Assembly: GCF_005116715.1 (NCBI RefSeq)
Contig: NZ_SWCI01000013.1
Location: 24,879 to 88,878, forward strand
Direction: 5' to 3'
DNA from: Ferrimonas sediminicola
Lineage (GTDB): Bacteria > Pseudomonadota > Gammaproteobacteria > Enterobacterales > Shewanellaceae
Length of the DNA: 64,000 nucleotides
The position numbers and the translations under genes are program-made. The notes beneath the pieces were generated by a model. That model saw only the letters and a list, made by a program, of their open reading frames with translations, was not told the DNA's origin and searched no databases. Positions 45,287-55,036 of this stretch are shown piece by piece; the stretch's first letter is position 1; every line of letters starts with the position of its first letter.

Positions 45287-47446
45287 ATGGGGATGAGAAT
45301 GAAGACACAAACACGCCGGGTGCCATGGATTCGCAACCGGATTGCCGCCGGCCTGATTGCCGGTGCCTCGGTACTGGCCATGGGGACGCCGGCGATGGCG
45401 GCCCAGTATGCCGCCAACTTCAAGGGCACCGACATCCAGGAGTTCATCAACATCGTTGGTAAAAACCTGCAGAAGACCATCATCGTCGATCCCACGGTTC
45501 GGGGAAAGATCAACGTGCGCAGCTATGACCTGCTCAACGACGATCAGTACTACCAGTTCTTCCTGTCGGTCCTCGACGTGTACGGCTACGCCGTGGTGGA
45601 GATGGACGGCAACATCATCAAGGTGGTCAAGGGTAAGGACGCCAAGAACAAGAACATCAGGGTCGCCGACGACAGGCTTCCCGGCGACGGCGATGAGATG
45701 GTGACCCGCATCGTTCCCCTCTACAACGTCGAGGCCAAACAGCTGGCGCCACTGCTGCGTCAGCTTAATGACAACAGCGACGGCGGCAACGTGGTCAACT
45801 ACGACCCCTCCAACGTGCTGATGATCACCGGCAGGGCCGCCACGGTGAACAAGCTGGTGGAGATCGTCAAGAGGGTGGACCTGCAGGGGGACACCAAGGT
45901 TCAGGTGGTCAAGCTGCAGTACGCCTCCGCCGCCGAGATGGTGCGCATCATCGATGCTCTCTACCGCAGCGGCGCCCAGCAGTCGATGGCCGCCGGGGCC
46001 GTGCCCAAGGTGGTGGCCGATGAGCGCACCAACTCGGTGGTGATCTCCGGCGACGAGAAGGCCCGCAAGCGGGCGGTGCAGCTGGTGCACTCCCTGGACC
46101 AGGATATGCGCAACGCCGGCAACACCCGGGTGTTCTACCTCAAGTATGCCCAGGCCGAGGAGCTGCAGGAGGTGCTGTCCGGCTTTGCCGAAAGTCTGGA
46201 GCAGGCCGAGGACGCCGCCAAGGGCGCCAGCCGCGGCATGCAGGGCCAGGGGATCACCATCATGGCCCACGCCGACTCCAACGCCCTGGTGATCAACGCC
46301 AAGCCAGACCAGATGCAGGAGATTGAGAGCGTCATCCGCCAGCTGGATATCCGCCGGGCCCAGGTGCTGGTGGAGGCGATCATCGTGGAGATCGCCGAAG
46401 GGGATGACATCAGCTTCGGCGTGCAGATGTACCATGAGTCCGGAGCCCTGACCCAGTTCAACAACGGCACTGGCGTCACCATCGGTGAGATCGCCGCCGG
46501 CCTGTGGGATGCCCGAGAGACCCCGGGCAGTGTCATCATCGATGCAAATGGCAACAGAACTGAAAACCCGGATACCCCCGGGAACATCTCCACCCTGGCG
46601 GCGGCGCTGGCCAAGGTGAACGGCATGGCCTGGGGCGTGCAGATGGGAGATTTCGGTGCCCTGCTGCAGGCGGTGGCCTCAGATTCCAACTCCAACGTGC
46701 TGGCCACCCCCAGCATCACCACCCTGGACAACCAGGAGGCCAGCTTCATCGTCGGTGACGAGGTGCCGGTGATCACCGGCTCCGCCGCCAGCTCCGGCAA
46801 CGACAACCCCTTCCAGACCGTCGAACGCAAGGAGGTGGGGATCAAGCTGACCGTCAAGCCCCAGATCAACGAGGGCGACGCGGTGCAGATGGAGATCGTC
46901 CAGGAGACCTCCAACGTCAACGGCCGTACCTCGGTGGACGTCACCTTCGGCAAGCGTGAACTGAAGACCACGGTGCTGGCGGACTCCGGCGAGACCATCG
47001 TCCTCGGCGGTCTGCTCAACGAGGATGTGCAGGAGAGCGTCTCCAAGATTCCGCTGCTGGGTGATATTCCCTACCTGGGGGCGCTGTTCACCTCGACCTC
47101 TTCCAAGAAGACCAAGCGCAACCTGATGATCTTCATCAAGCCCACCATCATCCGCGATGGGGTGACCATGAACGGCCTCTCCGGCCGCAAGTACAACTAC
47201 ATCCGCGCCGCCCAGCTGGCCCAGGAGGAGGAGGGCGTGGCACTGATGCCCAACACCTCGGTGCCGGTGCTGCCGGAGTGGAATCAGCCCGGTAGCCTGA
47301 CCCCGGAAGCGCAGCAGATTCTGGAAAACTACCAGAAGGGCAACGACATGGAGACCCCCATCCGCGATGACTCCAGCTGGATGAACGACCAGATGGAGCG
47401 GCTGAAGAAGGACAAGACCAACGGCATTCCGCCGGTGAAGGAGTAA
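45287..47446 (+). CDS. gspD: Type II secretion outer-membrane secretin GspD
   Basis: This is the multimeric outer-membrane channel of type II secretion. It has up to 719 residues. A signal peptide ends AMAAQ. Domain N0 starts at YAANFKGTDIQEFI, N1 to N3 repeats follow (including the glycine-rich SRGMQGQG loop), and the secretin beta domain is near 440-640 with the VPVITGSAASSG gate region. In-frame ATGs at 45287, 45293 and 45299 compete; the last has the best-spaced GGGGA site. It begins 8 bp after gspC. Confidence 0.95.
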   Translation: MGMRMKTQTRRVPWIRNRIAAGLIAGASVLAMGTPAMAAQYAANFKGTDIQEFINIVGKNLQKTIIVDPTVRGKINVRSYDLLNDDQYYQFFLSVLDVYGYAVVEMDGNIIKVVKGKDAKNKNIRVADDRLPGDGDEMVTRIVPLYNVEAKQLAPLLRQLNDNSDGGNVVNYDPSNVLMITGRAATVNKLVEIVKRVDLQGDTKVQVVKLQYASAAEMVRIIDALYRSGAQQSMAAGAVPKVVADERTNSVVISGDEKARKRAVQLVHSLDQDMRNAGNTRVFYLKYAQAEELQEVLSGFAESLEQAEDAAKGASRGMQGQGITIMAHADSNALVINAKPDQMQEIESVIRQLDIRRAQVLVEAIIVEIAEGDDISFGVQMYHESGALTQFNNGTGVTIGEIAAGLWDARETPGSVIIDANGNRTENPDTPGNISTLAAALAKVNGMAWGVQMGDFGALLQAVASDSNSNVLATPSITTLDNQEASFIVGDEVPVITGSAASSGNDNPFQTVERKEVGIKLTVKPQINEGDAVQMEIVQETSNVNGRTSVDVTFGKRELKTTVLADSGETIVLGGLLNEDVQESVSKIPLLGDIPYLGALFTSTSSKKTKRNLMIFIKPTIIRDGVTMNGLSGRKYNYIRAAQLAQEEEGVALMPNTSVPVLPEWNQPGSLTPEAQQILENYQKGNDMETPIRDDSSWMNDQMERLKKDKTNGIPPVKE

Positions 47447-47449
47447 TCC

Positions 47450-49006
47450 ATGGCCGAAGTGAGCCACACCGAGGTCCTGGAGCAGGCCGCCCAGGAGGCG
47501 GACCTGGAGGCGGACCTGGAGGCGATGGAGGGGGCCCACCACGGGCATGAGCATCGCCTGCCCTTCGCCTTCGCCCGGCGCTTCAGCCTGGTGCTGAGCG
47601 AGGTGTCGGGGGAGCGGGTCCTCAGCTACGGCCCAGGCTGCCCGCCCAAGGCGCTGCTGGAGGCCCGTCGCCTGGCTGGCGGGCCGGTGACGCTGCAGCC
47701 CCTGGAGCAGAGCGCCTTCGACATCAAGCTGACCGAGGTGTATCAGCAGGACAGCTCCGAGGCGCAGCAGCTGATGGAGGACATCGGCAAAGACGATGAC
47801 CTGACCTCCCTGGCCGATGAGCTGCCGGAGACAGAAGACCTGCTGGACGCCGAGGACGATGCCCCCATCATCCGCCTGATCAATGCCCTGCTGTCCGAGG
47901 CGATAAAGGTCGGCGCCTCCGACATCCACGTGGAGACCTACGAGCGTGAGCTGGTGGTGCGCTTCCGGGTGGATGGGGTGCTGCGGGAGGTGTTGAAGCA
48001 GCAGCGCAAGATCAGCTCGCTGCTGGTGTCCCGTATCAAGGTGATGGCCCGCATGGACATCGCTGAGAAGCGGGTGCCCCAGGATGGCCGTATCTCCCTG
48101 CGCATCGGCGGCCGTGCCGTGGATGTGCGGGTGTCCACCATGCCCGGTTCCCGCGGCGAGCGGGTGGTGCTGCGTCTGCTGGACAAGAACCAGGCGATGC
48201 TCAACCTGCGTCAGCTGGGGATGAGCGCCTCCATCCGCAAGGAGTTCGACACCCTGATCCGCAAGCCCCACGGCATCCTGCTGGTGACCGGTCCCACGGG
48301 CTCGGGTAAGTCGACCACCCTGTACGCCGGCCTGACCGAGATCAACAGCCGTGACCGCAACATCCTGACCGTCGAGGATCCCATCGAGTACGAGATCGAG
48401 GGGATCGGTCAGACCCAGGTCAACACCAAGGTGGACATGACCTTCGCCCGCGGCCTGCGGGCGATCCTGCGCCAGGACCCCGATGTGGTGATGGTTGGGG
48501 AGATCCGTGATCTGGAGACCGGCTCCATCGCCGTCCAGGCCTCACTGACCGGTCACCTGGTACTCTCCACCCTGCACACCAACACCGCCGCCGGTGCCAT
48601 TACCCGTCTGCAGGACATGGGGGTGGAGCCCTTCCTGGTCTCCTCCTCGCTGCTGGGGGTGCTGGCCCAGCGCCTGGTGCGGACCCTGTGCGACGAGTGT
48701 AAGATCCCTCACCAGACCGACCCCCGTGAGATGGAGCTGCTGGGGCTGACCTCGCCGACGACCATCTACCGAGCCTGCGGCTGCGAGGCCTGCAACCACA
48801 GCGGCTACAAGGGCCGGACCGGCATCCACGAACTGCTGGTGGTGGACGATCAGATCCGCGAGCTGATCCACGGTGGCAGGGGCGAGCTGGCCATCGAGAA
48901 GTACGTGCGCCAGAGCGTCCCATCTATCCGTGCCGATGGCTGCGCCAAGGTGCTGGAAGGCCGCACCACCCTGGAGGAAGTGCTCCGGGTGACCCGGGAG
49001 GAGTAA
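47450..49006 (+). CDS. gspE: Type II secretion ATPase GspE
   Basis: This cytoplasmic hexameric ATPase powers pseudopilus assembly. It has 518 residues. An N-terminal domain contacts GspL and is preceded by an acidic, Ala-rich stretch. Walker A is [10 protein letters not shown], followed by Asp-box and Walker B (VVMVGEIRD). The zinc-binding tetracysteine is CDEC...CGCEAC. AAGGAG lies before the ATG, 3 bp after gspD. Confidence 0.96.
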   Translation: MAEVSHTEVLEQAAQEADLEADLEAMEGAHHGHEHRLPFAFARRFSLVLSEVSGERVLSYGPGCPPKALLEARRLAGGPVTLQPLEQSAFDIKLTEVYQQDSSEAQQLMEDIGKDDDLTSLADELPETEDLLDAEDDAPIIRLINALLSEAIKVGASDIHVETYERELVVRFRVDGVLREVLKQQRKISSLLVSRIKVMARMDIAEKRVPQDGRISLRIGGRAVDVRVSTMPGSRGERVVLRLLDKNQAMLNLRQLGMSASIRKEFDTLIRKPHGILLVTGPTGSGKSTTLYAGLTEINSRDRNILTVEDPIEYEIEGIGQTQVNTKVDMTFARGLRAILRQDPDVVMVGEIRDLETGSIAVQASLTGHLVLSTLHTNTAAGAITRLQDMGVEPFLVSSSLLGVLAQRLVRTLCDECKIPHQTDPREMELLGLTSPTTIYRACGCEACNHSGYKGRTGIHELLVVDDQIRELIHGGRGELAIEKYVRQSVPSIRADGCAKVLEGRTTLEEVLRVTREE

Positions 49007-49009
49007 CCC

Positions 49010-50233
49010 ATGGCGGCCTATGAATACAAGGCGCTCAACAGTAAGGGACGCCAGGTCAAGGGGGTGGTCGAAGCGGATACTCCCCGCCAGGCCCGCAGCC
49101 TGCTGCGGGAGAAGCAGCTGGTGCCGCTGGATCTCCAGGAGGCGGCGGCCCAGGAGAAGCGCAGCGATGGGCAGGGGGTCACCCTGTCCCTGTTCAAACC
49201 CAGAATCTCCACCACCGAGCTGGCCCTGCTGACCCGTCAACTGGCCACCCTGGTGGCCGGAGGGCTGCCCATAGAGGAGGCCCTCAAGGCGGTGGCGGAG
49301 CAGAGCGAGAAGCCCCGCACCAAGGGGATGGTGATGGCGGTGCGTGCCAAGGTGGTGGAGGGTTACTCCCTGGCGGAGTCGATGAAGGAGTTCCCTCAGA
49401 TCTTCGACGAGCTGTACGTGGCCATGGTGGCGTCCGGCGAGAAATCCGGTCATCTGGAGGTGGTGCTGGAGCGGCTGGCGGACTACAAGGAGCGTCAACA
49501 GGAGCTCAACTCCAAACTGATTCAGGCGATGGTCTACCCCATCATCCTGACCCTGGTGGCCATCGGTGTGGTCTCCTTCCTGCTGGTGGCCGTGGTGCCC
49601 CAGGTGGTGGATCAGTTCAGTTCCATGGGGCAGACCCTGCCCTGGACCACCCAGTTTTTGATCGATGCGTCGGAATTTTTGCAGTCCTGGGGCCTCTACA
49701 TTGTAGGAGTCGTGGTGCTGGCGCTGGTGCTGTTCAAGCAGGCCCAGCGCAACCGTGACTTCAAGCTGAAGTGGCACAATACCGTACTGCACCTGCCGGT
49801 GGTGGGGAAGGTGGCGCGTGGTCTGAATACCGCCCGCTTCGCCCGGACCCTGAGTACCCTCTCCTCCTCCGGGGTGCCCCTGCTGGAAGCGATGGGCATC
49901 GCTTCCGACGTGTTGCTGAACCTGAGAGTCCGGGATGCGGTGGCCGATGCCACCACCAAGGTGCGCGAGGGGGCCAGCCTGAGGGCGTCGCTGCAGCACA
50001 CCGGCCTGTTCCCGCCGATGATGCTGCACATGATCGCTTCCGGCGAGAAATCCGGTGAACTGGACAGCATGCTGTCCCGGGCGGCGGACAACCAGGACCG
50101 GGAGTTTGAGACCCTGGTCAGCGTGGCCATGGCGGTGCTACAGCCGCTGATCGTGGTCTCCATGGCTGGGGTGGTGCTGTTTATCGTTGTGGCCATCATG
50201 CAGCCCATGATGGCAATGAATACCTTTATTTGA
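49010..50233 (+). CDS. gspF: Type II secretion inner-membrane platform protein GspF
   Basis: GspF is the central polytopic platform protein that works with GspE. It has 407 residues with two homologous GspF domains and three membrane helices (about 170-190, 220-240, 375-400). The repeated VASGEKSG motif occurs in both halves (MVASGEKSGHLE and MIASGEKSGELD). Confidence 0.95.
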   Translation: MAAYEYKALNSKGRQVKGVVEADTPRQARSLLREKQLVPLDLQEAAAQEKRSDGQGVTLSLFKPRISTTELALLTRQLATLVAGGLPIEEALKAVAEQSEKPRTKGMVMAVRAKVVEGYSLAESMKEFPQIFDELYVAMVASGEKSGHLEVVLERLADYKERQQELNSKLIQAMVYPIILTLVAIGVVSFLLVAVVPQVVDQFSSMGQTLPWTTQFLIDASEFLQSWGLYIVGVVVLALVLFKQAQRNRDFKLKWHNTVLHLPVVGKVARGLNTARFARTLSTLSSSGVPLLEAMGIASDVLLNLRVRDAVADATTKVREGASLRASLQHTGLFPPMMLHMIASGEKSGELDSMLSRAADNQDREFETLVSVAMAVLQPLIVVSMAGVVLFIVVAIMQPMMAMNTFI

Positions 50234-50254
50234 TAACGCCTTTTGAGGTAAGAC

Positions 50255-50692
50255 ATGAGCAAGAAACATAACCGCCAGCGCGGCTTTACCCTGCTGGAAG
50301 TGATGGTGGTACTGGTGATCATCGGCATCATGGCGTCATTGATCGCCCCCAACTTGATGGGATCCAAGGACAAGGCGGATATCCAGAAGGCGGTGGCGGA
50401 TATCGTCACCCTGGAGGGGGCGATGGACATGTATCGCCTGGACAACAATATCTACCCCACTACAGAGCAGGGGGTAGTCGCCCTGGTCAACCGCCCCAAC
50501 TACTCGCCCGAGCCGCGTAACTACCGCGAAGGGGGCTACATCAAGCGCCTGCCTCAGGATCCCTGGGGTAACGACTATGTGTTGCTGAGCCCGGGTGAGA
50601 AGGGCCGCTACGACCTGTGTTCCGCCGGTCCCGACTTCCAGCTGGGCACCGATGATGACATCTGTAACTGGAACCTGACGGACTACCAGTAA
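50255..50692 (+). CDS. gspG: Major pseudopilin GspG
   Basis: This is the main subunit of the periplasmic pseudopilus. It has 145 residues. The prepilin peptidase site is RG before FTLLEVMVVLVIIGIMA, with the usual Glu at +5. A C-terminal domain has the GTDDDI calcium-loop residues. It must be processed by a GspO/PilD peptidase, which is not in the window. Confidence 0.96.
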   Translation: MSKKHNRQRGFTLLEVMVVLVIIGIMASLIAPNLMGSKDKADIQKAVADIVTLEGAMDMYRLDNNIYPTTEQGVVALVNRPNYSPEPRNYREGGYIKRLPQDPWGNDYVLLSPGEKGRYDLCSAGPDFQLGTDDDICNWNLTDYQ

Positions 50693-51276
50693 TGATGGAA
50701 CGGCCGCGGCACCAGTCGGGCTTCACCCTGCTGGAGATCATGTTGGTGCTGGTGCTGATCGGGGTGGCGGCGATGTCGGTCACCCTGACGGTGGGGGGCG
50801 ACCCCCGCCAGGAGACCCTGGACAAGGCGGCCAACGAGTTTGCCGCCGTGGTGTCCATGGCCCTGGAGGAGTCGGTGATCTCCGGACAGGAGCTGGGTCT
50901 GGTGGTAGAGAGTGACCACTACCTGTTTACCCGGTTCAACCTGGATAAGAACGACTGGGAGCTGCTGGGGGGCGACCGGCTCTACCGGGAGCGGCGCATG
51001 CCCGTGGGGGTGACCCTGACTCTGTCGGTCGAGGGGATGCCTCTGAAGCAGTCAGACGAAGATGATGAGAGCGAATTTGGCCTGGACCGCTCACTGTTCG
51101 AGAAGAGTGACGAAGAGAAGCTCAAGACGCCCGAACCCCAGTTGATCCTGCTTCCCTCCGGGGAGATCACCCCCTTTACCCTGCAGTTTGAAGAGGTCAG
51201 CGCTCGCCCTACTCTGGTGATTGAGCTGGAGGGCAACGCCATCGGTGATATCCGCCGTGCCGGGGAGGAGCCGTGA
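50692..51276 (+). CDS. gspH: Minor pseudopilin GspH
   Basis: The protein has 194 residues. The prepilin site is SG before FTLLEIMLVLVLIG. The globular domain is typical of GspH/FimT. An acidic insert with SDEDDESEFGLDRSLFEKSDEEKLK lies at about 120-143. The ATG overlaps the gspG stop (TAATG); a second ATG follows at once. Confidence 0.92.
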   Translation: MMERPRHQSGFTLLEIMLVLVLIGVAAMSVTLTVGGDPRQETLDKAANEFAAVVSMALEESVISGQELGLVVESDHYLFTRFNLDKNDWELLGGDRLYRERRMPVGVTLTLSVEGMPLKQSDEDDESEFGLDRSLFEKSDEEKLKTPEPQLILLPSGEITPFTLQFEEVSARPTLVIELEGNAIGDIRRAGEEP

Positions 51277-51641
51277 ACCAGCGCGGCTTTACCCTGCTGG
51301 AGGTAATGGTGGCCCTGGCGGTGTTTGCCCTGGCGGCGGTGGCGGTGGTCAACAGCGCCGGTGAGCAGCTCAGTGCGGTGCCGATCCTTCGCGAGAAGAC
51401 CTTCGCCGACTACGTGGCCCATAACCGCTTGGTGGATGCCCGGCTGGAGCAGGAGTTTCCCGATCTGGGCACCGGTAAGCGGGGACGGGTCGAGCTGGCT
51501 GGCCGCCAGTGGTACTGGCGCCAGGAGGTGGTCAAGACCACTGATGAGGAGTTTCGAGCCATCCGGGTCAAGGTGAGTCTGGATGAGGGCTTTGATAGTG
51601 TAATCAGTGAGGTAACCACTTATGTGGCCAAACCGGACTAG
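51273..51641 (+). CDS. gspI: Minor pseudopilin GspI
   Basis: The protein has 122 residues and starts at GTG behind GGGGAGGAG, overlapping the gspH stop. The prepilin site is RG before FTLLEVMVALAVFALAAVA. GspI nucleates the pseudopilus tip with GspJ and GspK. Confidence 0.93.
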   Translation: MNQRGFTLLEVMVALAVFALAAVAVVNSAGEQLSAVPILREKTFADYVAHNRLVDARLEQEFPDLGTGKRGRVELAGRQWYWRQEVVKTTDEEFRAIRVKVSLDEGFDSVISEVTTYVAKPD

Positions 51642-52371
51642 GTCGTCTGGCTTTACCTTGCTGGAGATGATGCTGGCGATGGCGATCTTCGCCCTATTGG
51701 GGGTGGCCACCGCTGCGGTGCTCTCCAACGTGCTCAACATCAGTGAGGCCAGTGAAGGGCACCACCTGCGCCTGAAACAGGTGCAGCGGGCGATGTCGAT
51801 GCTGGAGCGGGATTTCAGCCAGCTGGTGATGCGACCGGTACGGGGCGCGGGCAGCAAACCCAGCGACTCCAACTATCAGTTTGGCGATGGCTGGCTGGAC
51901 TCAGACGCCGACGGCATCAGTTTTTTCCGTCTGGGGTGGCTCAACCCCAGGGGACAGCTGCCCAGGGGCAGCCTACAGCAGGTGGGTTACCGGATACAGA
52001 AGAATGAGCTGCAGCGGTTGCACCATATCTACCCGGATCCCGTGGTGGACAGCGAACCCGAGGAGTTGGTGCTGCTGGATCGGGTGCTGGACTTCAAGTT
52101 GTCGTTCTATGTGGACGGCAAGTGGCAAACCAAGCTGGAGGGCAGCCCCCTGGCCAGGGCGGTGTCGGTGAAGCTGGAGCTGGAAGATTTCGGTGAGATT
52201 GAGCGCCGTTTCCTGCTGTCCGATGGGGTCGGCAGCGCCAAGCCAGATTCCGAAGAGGGTAATGGCTCAGGAAATAACGGCGACAACAGCGGCGGCAATA
52301 AGGGCGACGGCGGTAACAATGGCGATGGTAGCGGCGGCATCAGCGGCGGTACCCCCCAGGAGGGCAACTGA
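51622..52371 (+). CDS. gspJ: Minor pseudopilin GspJ with Gly/Asn-rich tail
   Basis: The protein has 249 residues. The prepilin site is SG before FTLLEMMLAMAIFALLG. After the normal globular domain ends (about 208), a low-complexity tail of about 40 residues follows, made of Gly, Asn, Asp and Ser repeats. I do not recall such a tail in most GspJ proteins, which are near 200 residues. The start overlaps gspI by 20 bp. Confidence 0.92.
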   Translation: MWPNRTRSSGFTLLEMMLAMAIFALLGVATAAVLSNVLNISEASEGHHLRLKQVQRAMSMLERDFSQLVMRPVRGAGSKPSDSNYQFGDGWLDSDADGISFFRLGWLNPRGQLPRGSLQQVGYRIQKNELQRLHHIYPDPVVDSEPEELVLLDRVLDFKLSFYVDGKWQTKLEGSPLARAVSVKLELEDFGEIERRFLLSDGVGSAKPDSEEGNGSGNNGDNSGGNKGDGGNNGDGSGGISGGTPQEGN

Positions 52372-53366
52372 TGTTCTCCAGACAGAAGGGGGTCGCCCTG
52401 CTGACGGTACTGCTGGTGTTGGCGGTGATGACCACCATCGCCGCCAGCTTTAACGAGCGCAGTCGCCTGGCGGTCAGGCGCACCGTCAACCACCATCAGT
52501 TGACCCAGGCCTACTGGTTTGCCCTGTCGGTGGAGGAGTTGGCCAAGCGTGCCCTGAAACAGGATATGGAAGACGCCGACGGGACGGTGCATCTCCAGCA
52601 GTACTGGGCGACCGCCGACGTAATCTATCCGGTGGAGGGAGGACAGCTGATTGGCCACGTGGATGATATGCGCAGCTGCTTCAACCTAAACGCACTGGGA
52701 CAGGAATTGACCCAGGCAGAAAAGAGTGAAAACCCCAACCAGAAGCCTCTGGTTCAGAAACAGTTCCAGGCGATGCTTGAGGATCTGGGGATGGACCTCT
52801 ATCTGGCGGAGATGACCACAGAGCGACTGCACGATTACATTGACGAAGACGATCGAGCCGAGGGCAGTTATGGCGCGGAAGATCCGGACTATGAGGCTCG
52901 CGAGGTGCCTTATCGGGCGGCCAATCAGCCTCTGTGGCACCACAGCGAAATGCGGACTGTGCTGGGGATCAGTCAACCCATGTATGAGGTGCTCAAGGAG
53001 TATGTCTGCGCGATCCCCGGTGAGACCACCCAGGTGGTGAATGTGAACACCGTCCCGGTGGAGCGGGCGTCTCTGTTGGTGGGGATGTTCGACGGTAAGC
53101 TGAGCCGGGGGCAGGTGGAAGATCTGATCGCCAACCGTCCGCCGGACGGCTGGGAAGATATCAGTAAGTTTTGGCAGGAGTCCCTGGTTCAGGGCGTGAA
53201 GCTGGACGACAAGGCCAAGAGCAGCTTGGTGGTCGACAGCAAGTATTTTCGCCTGCGTGCGGCGGCCAAGGTAGATAACACCTTGTTCCGGCTCGAAACA
53301 GTTTTACAGCGGTCGGGCGGTACCCGCTTTGTGGCGCTGACCCGACAGTATGGAGGCCAACAGTGA
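52371..53366 (+). CDS. gspK: Minor pseudopilin GspK
   Basis: The tip pseudopilin has 331 residues. The prepilin site is KG before VALLTVLLVLAVMTTI; as usual for GspK the +5 residue is not Glu. Two alpha-domain lobes and NVNTVPVERASLL, a typical segment, follow. Its ATG overlaps the gspJ stop by one base. Confidence 0.93.
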   Translation: MFSRQKGVALLTVLLVLAVMTTIAASFNERSRLAVRRTVNHHQLTQAYWFALSVEELAKRALKQDMEDADGTVHLQQYWATADVIYPVEGGQLIGHVDDMRSCFNLNALGQELTQAEKSENPNQKPLVQKQFQAMLEDLGMDLYLAEMTTERLHDYIDEDDRAEGSYGAEDPDYEAREVPYRAANQPLWHHSEMRTVLGISQPMYEVLKEYVCAIPGETTQVVNVNTVPVERASLLVGMFDGKLSRGQVEDLIANRPPDGWEDISKFWQESLVQGVKLDDKAKSSLVVDSKYFRLRAAAKVDNTLFRLETVLQRSGGTRFVALTRQYGGQQ

Positions 53367-54559
53367 GCGAACGATTGGTGGTGCGCCTCGGCGAGAGAGC
53401 CGACACACCCATAAGCTGGATCACCTGGTCCGAAGAGCAACAGAGTGTCATCGGTTCCGGCGTGTTGCCGGATGCGGCGGCGCTCTCCAGCCTGACGGAG
53501 CGGGCGGGCGGTCGGCCGGTGGAGGTGTTGGTGGACGCCAGTGCCCTGACCCTGACCCAGGTGACCCTGCCGGCCAAGATGGCACGTCAGGCGCTGAAGG
53601 GGCTGCCTTTCATGCTGGAGGATGAACTGGCCCAGGAGGTGGACAAGCTTCACTTCGTCACCGGCCGTCGCGACGGTGATCGGTTGGGTGTGGCCGTGGT
53701 CAGCCACGAGCAGATGGGCCTGTGGCGCCGTTGGCTCCAGGAAGCCGGCCTGAAGGCCGCCCGGATGGTGCCCGATGTCCTGGCGCTGCCCCAGCCTGAG
53801 GGCTGTGACGGCGCCCTGGTGCAACTGGAGGCGCAGTGGCTGTGCCGGTTCGGGCTGGAGGGATCCTGTGTCGATGCCGACTGGCTGCCGCTGATCCTGA
53901 CAGACAAGGGGCAGCAGTCGCCCGTGGCCTTGGCCCACTTCTCTCCGGTGGAGCTGGCGGTGGAGGGGATCCAGTGGCAGCCTCAACCTCTCGAGCTCCC
54001 CATGCAAGTGTTGGCTCAGGGGATGGCCCAGGCGCATTGCAACCTGCTCAGCGGCGAGTATGCGCCGAAGCGCGAACTGGGTAAGCTCTGGCAGGTCTGG
54101 GGCAAGGTGGCGATCCTCGCCGGGATCGCCCTGGCTCTGACCCTGGTATACCAGGGGATGCAGTGGTACCGGATCGACGGAAAACGCCAGCAGGTTCGCG
54201 CCGAATCCGACGCCATCTACAAGCAGCTGTTCCCCAACGAGCGGGTCAATCCGGCTTTGCATCCCTCCCAACTGATGGCCGGCAAGGTTCGCCGTCTGGG
54301 TGGGGGCGGCGAGCAGGGTGAACTGCTCACCATGCTCAGCGAGCTGCAGCCGGCGTTCGCCGCCATTCCCGAACTTAAGCCTCTCTCCCTGAGGTACAAC
54401 GCCGATCGCGGTGAACTGAGGCTGCAGGTTCGCGCCGCCAGCTTTGCCCAGTTCGAGCAGTTTCAGCAAGCCGCCGGTGGTCGCTTCCAGGTGGATACCG
54501 GTGCCATGAACAACGAGGAGCAGGGGGTTAGCGGCGCCCTGACGGTGAAGGTGAAATGA
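53363..54559 (+). CDS. gspL: Type II secretion protein GspL
   Basis: GspL recruits GspE to the inner membrane. It has 398 residues. An actin-like cytoplasmic domain spans about 1-230. One membrane helix (about 248-268) and a ferredoxin-like periplasmic domain follow. GTG start overlapping gspK by 4 bp. Confidence 0.92.
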   Translation: MSERLVVRLGERADTPISWITWSEEQQSVIGSGVLPDAAALSSLTERAGGRPVEVLVDASALTLTQVTLPAKMARQALKGLPFMLEDELAQEVDKLHFVTGRRDGDRLGVAVVSHEQMGLWRRWLQEAGLKAARMVPDVLALPQPEGCDGALVQLEAQWLCRFGLEGSCVDADWLPLILTDKGQQSPVALAHFSPVELAVEGIQWQPQPLELPMQVLAQGMAQAHCNLLSGEYAPKRELGKLWQVWGKVAILAGIALALTLVYQGMQWYRIDGKRQQVRAESDAIYKQLFPNERVNPALHPSQLMAGKVRRLGGGGEQGELLTMLSELQPAFAAIPELKPLSLRYNADRGELRLQVRAASFAQFEQFQQAAGGRFQVDTGAMNNEEQGVSGALTVKVK

Positions 54560-55035
54560 TGGATGCCCTGAATGCCTGGTGGCAAAAACTCAACCCGCGT
54601 GAGCGGCAGATGCTGACCCTGGCGGCCCCTTTCCTGATCGTCGGCGGCTTCTACTGGCTGGTGTGGCAGCCTCTGAGCGGTGCCGTGACCAAGGCGGAGC
54701 AGGGGCTGAAGTCGGAACTCACCCGTCAGGCCAGCCTCAAGGCGGACGCCAATCGTTATCTCCGCCTGGGCAAGAGTGGCGGCGGCACCGTGGCCAGTGG
54801 CAGCCTCAGTCAATTGGCGACCCAGAGCGCCAAGCAGTTTGCCCTGACCATCGAGCGGATGCAGCCTCAGGGTGACAAGTTGCAGGTGTGGCTGACGGAG
54901 AGCAGCTTCGAAGGCCTGCTCAACTGGTTGGCCTACCTGTCCGAGCAGGGGGTCAGGGTGGATGCCCTGGATCTGGCGGCCGCAGACAGTGCTGGCAGGG
55001 TGGAAGTAAGACGGTTACAGCTGATTAAGGGTTAA
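54556..55035 (+). CDS. gspM: Type II secretion protein GspM
   Basis: GspM is the inner-membrane partner of GspL. It has 159 residues with one helix (about 18-36) and a ferredoxin-like periplasmic domain. The short cytoplasmic part with WWQKLNPRERQML is typical. It overlaps gspL by 4 bp. Confidence 0.92.
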   Translation: MMDALNAWWQKLNPRERQMLTLAAPFLIVGGFYWLVWQPLSGAVTKAEQGLKSELTRQASLKADANRYLRLGKSGGGTVASGSLSQLATQSAKQFALTIERMQPQGDKLQVWLTESSFEGLLNWLAYLSEQGVRVDALDLAAADSAGRVEVRRLQLIKG

Positions 55036-55036
55036 G

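Noticed and set aside
45236..50029. Several long minus-strand frames opposite gspD, gspE and gspF
   Set aside because: All mirror the codon bias of the gsp genes and contain no recognisable motif.
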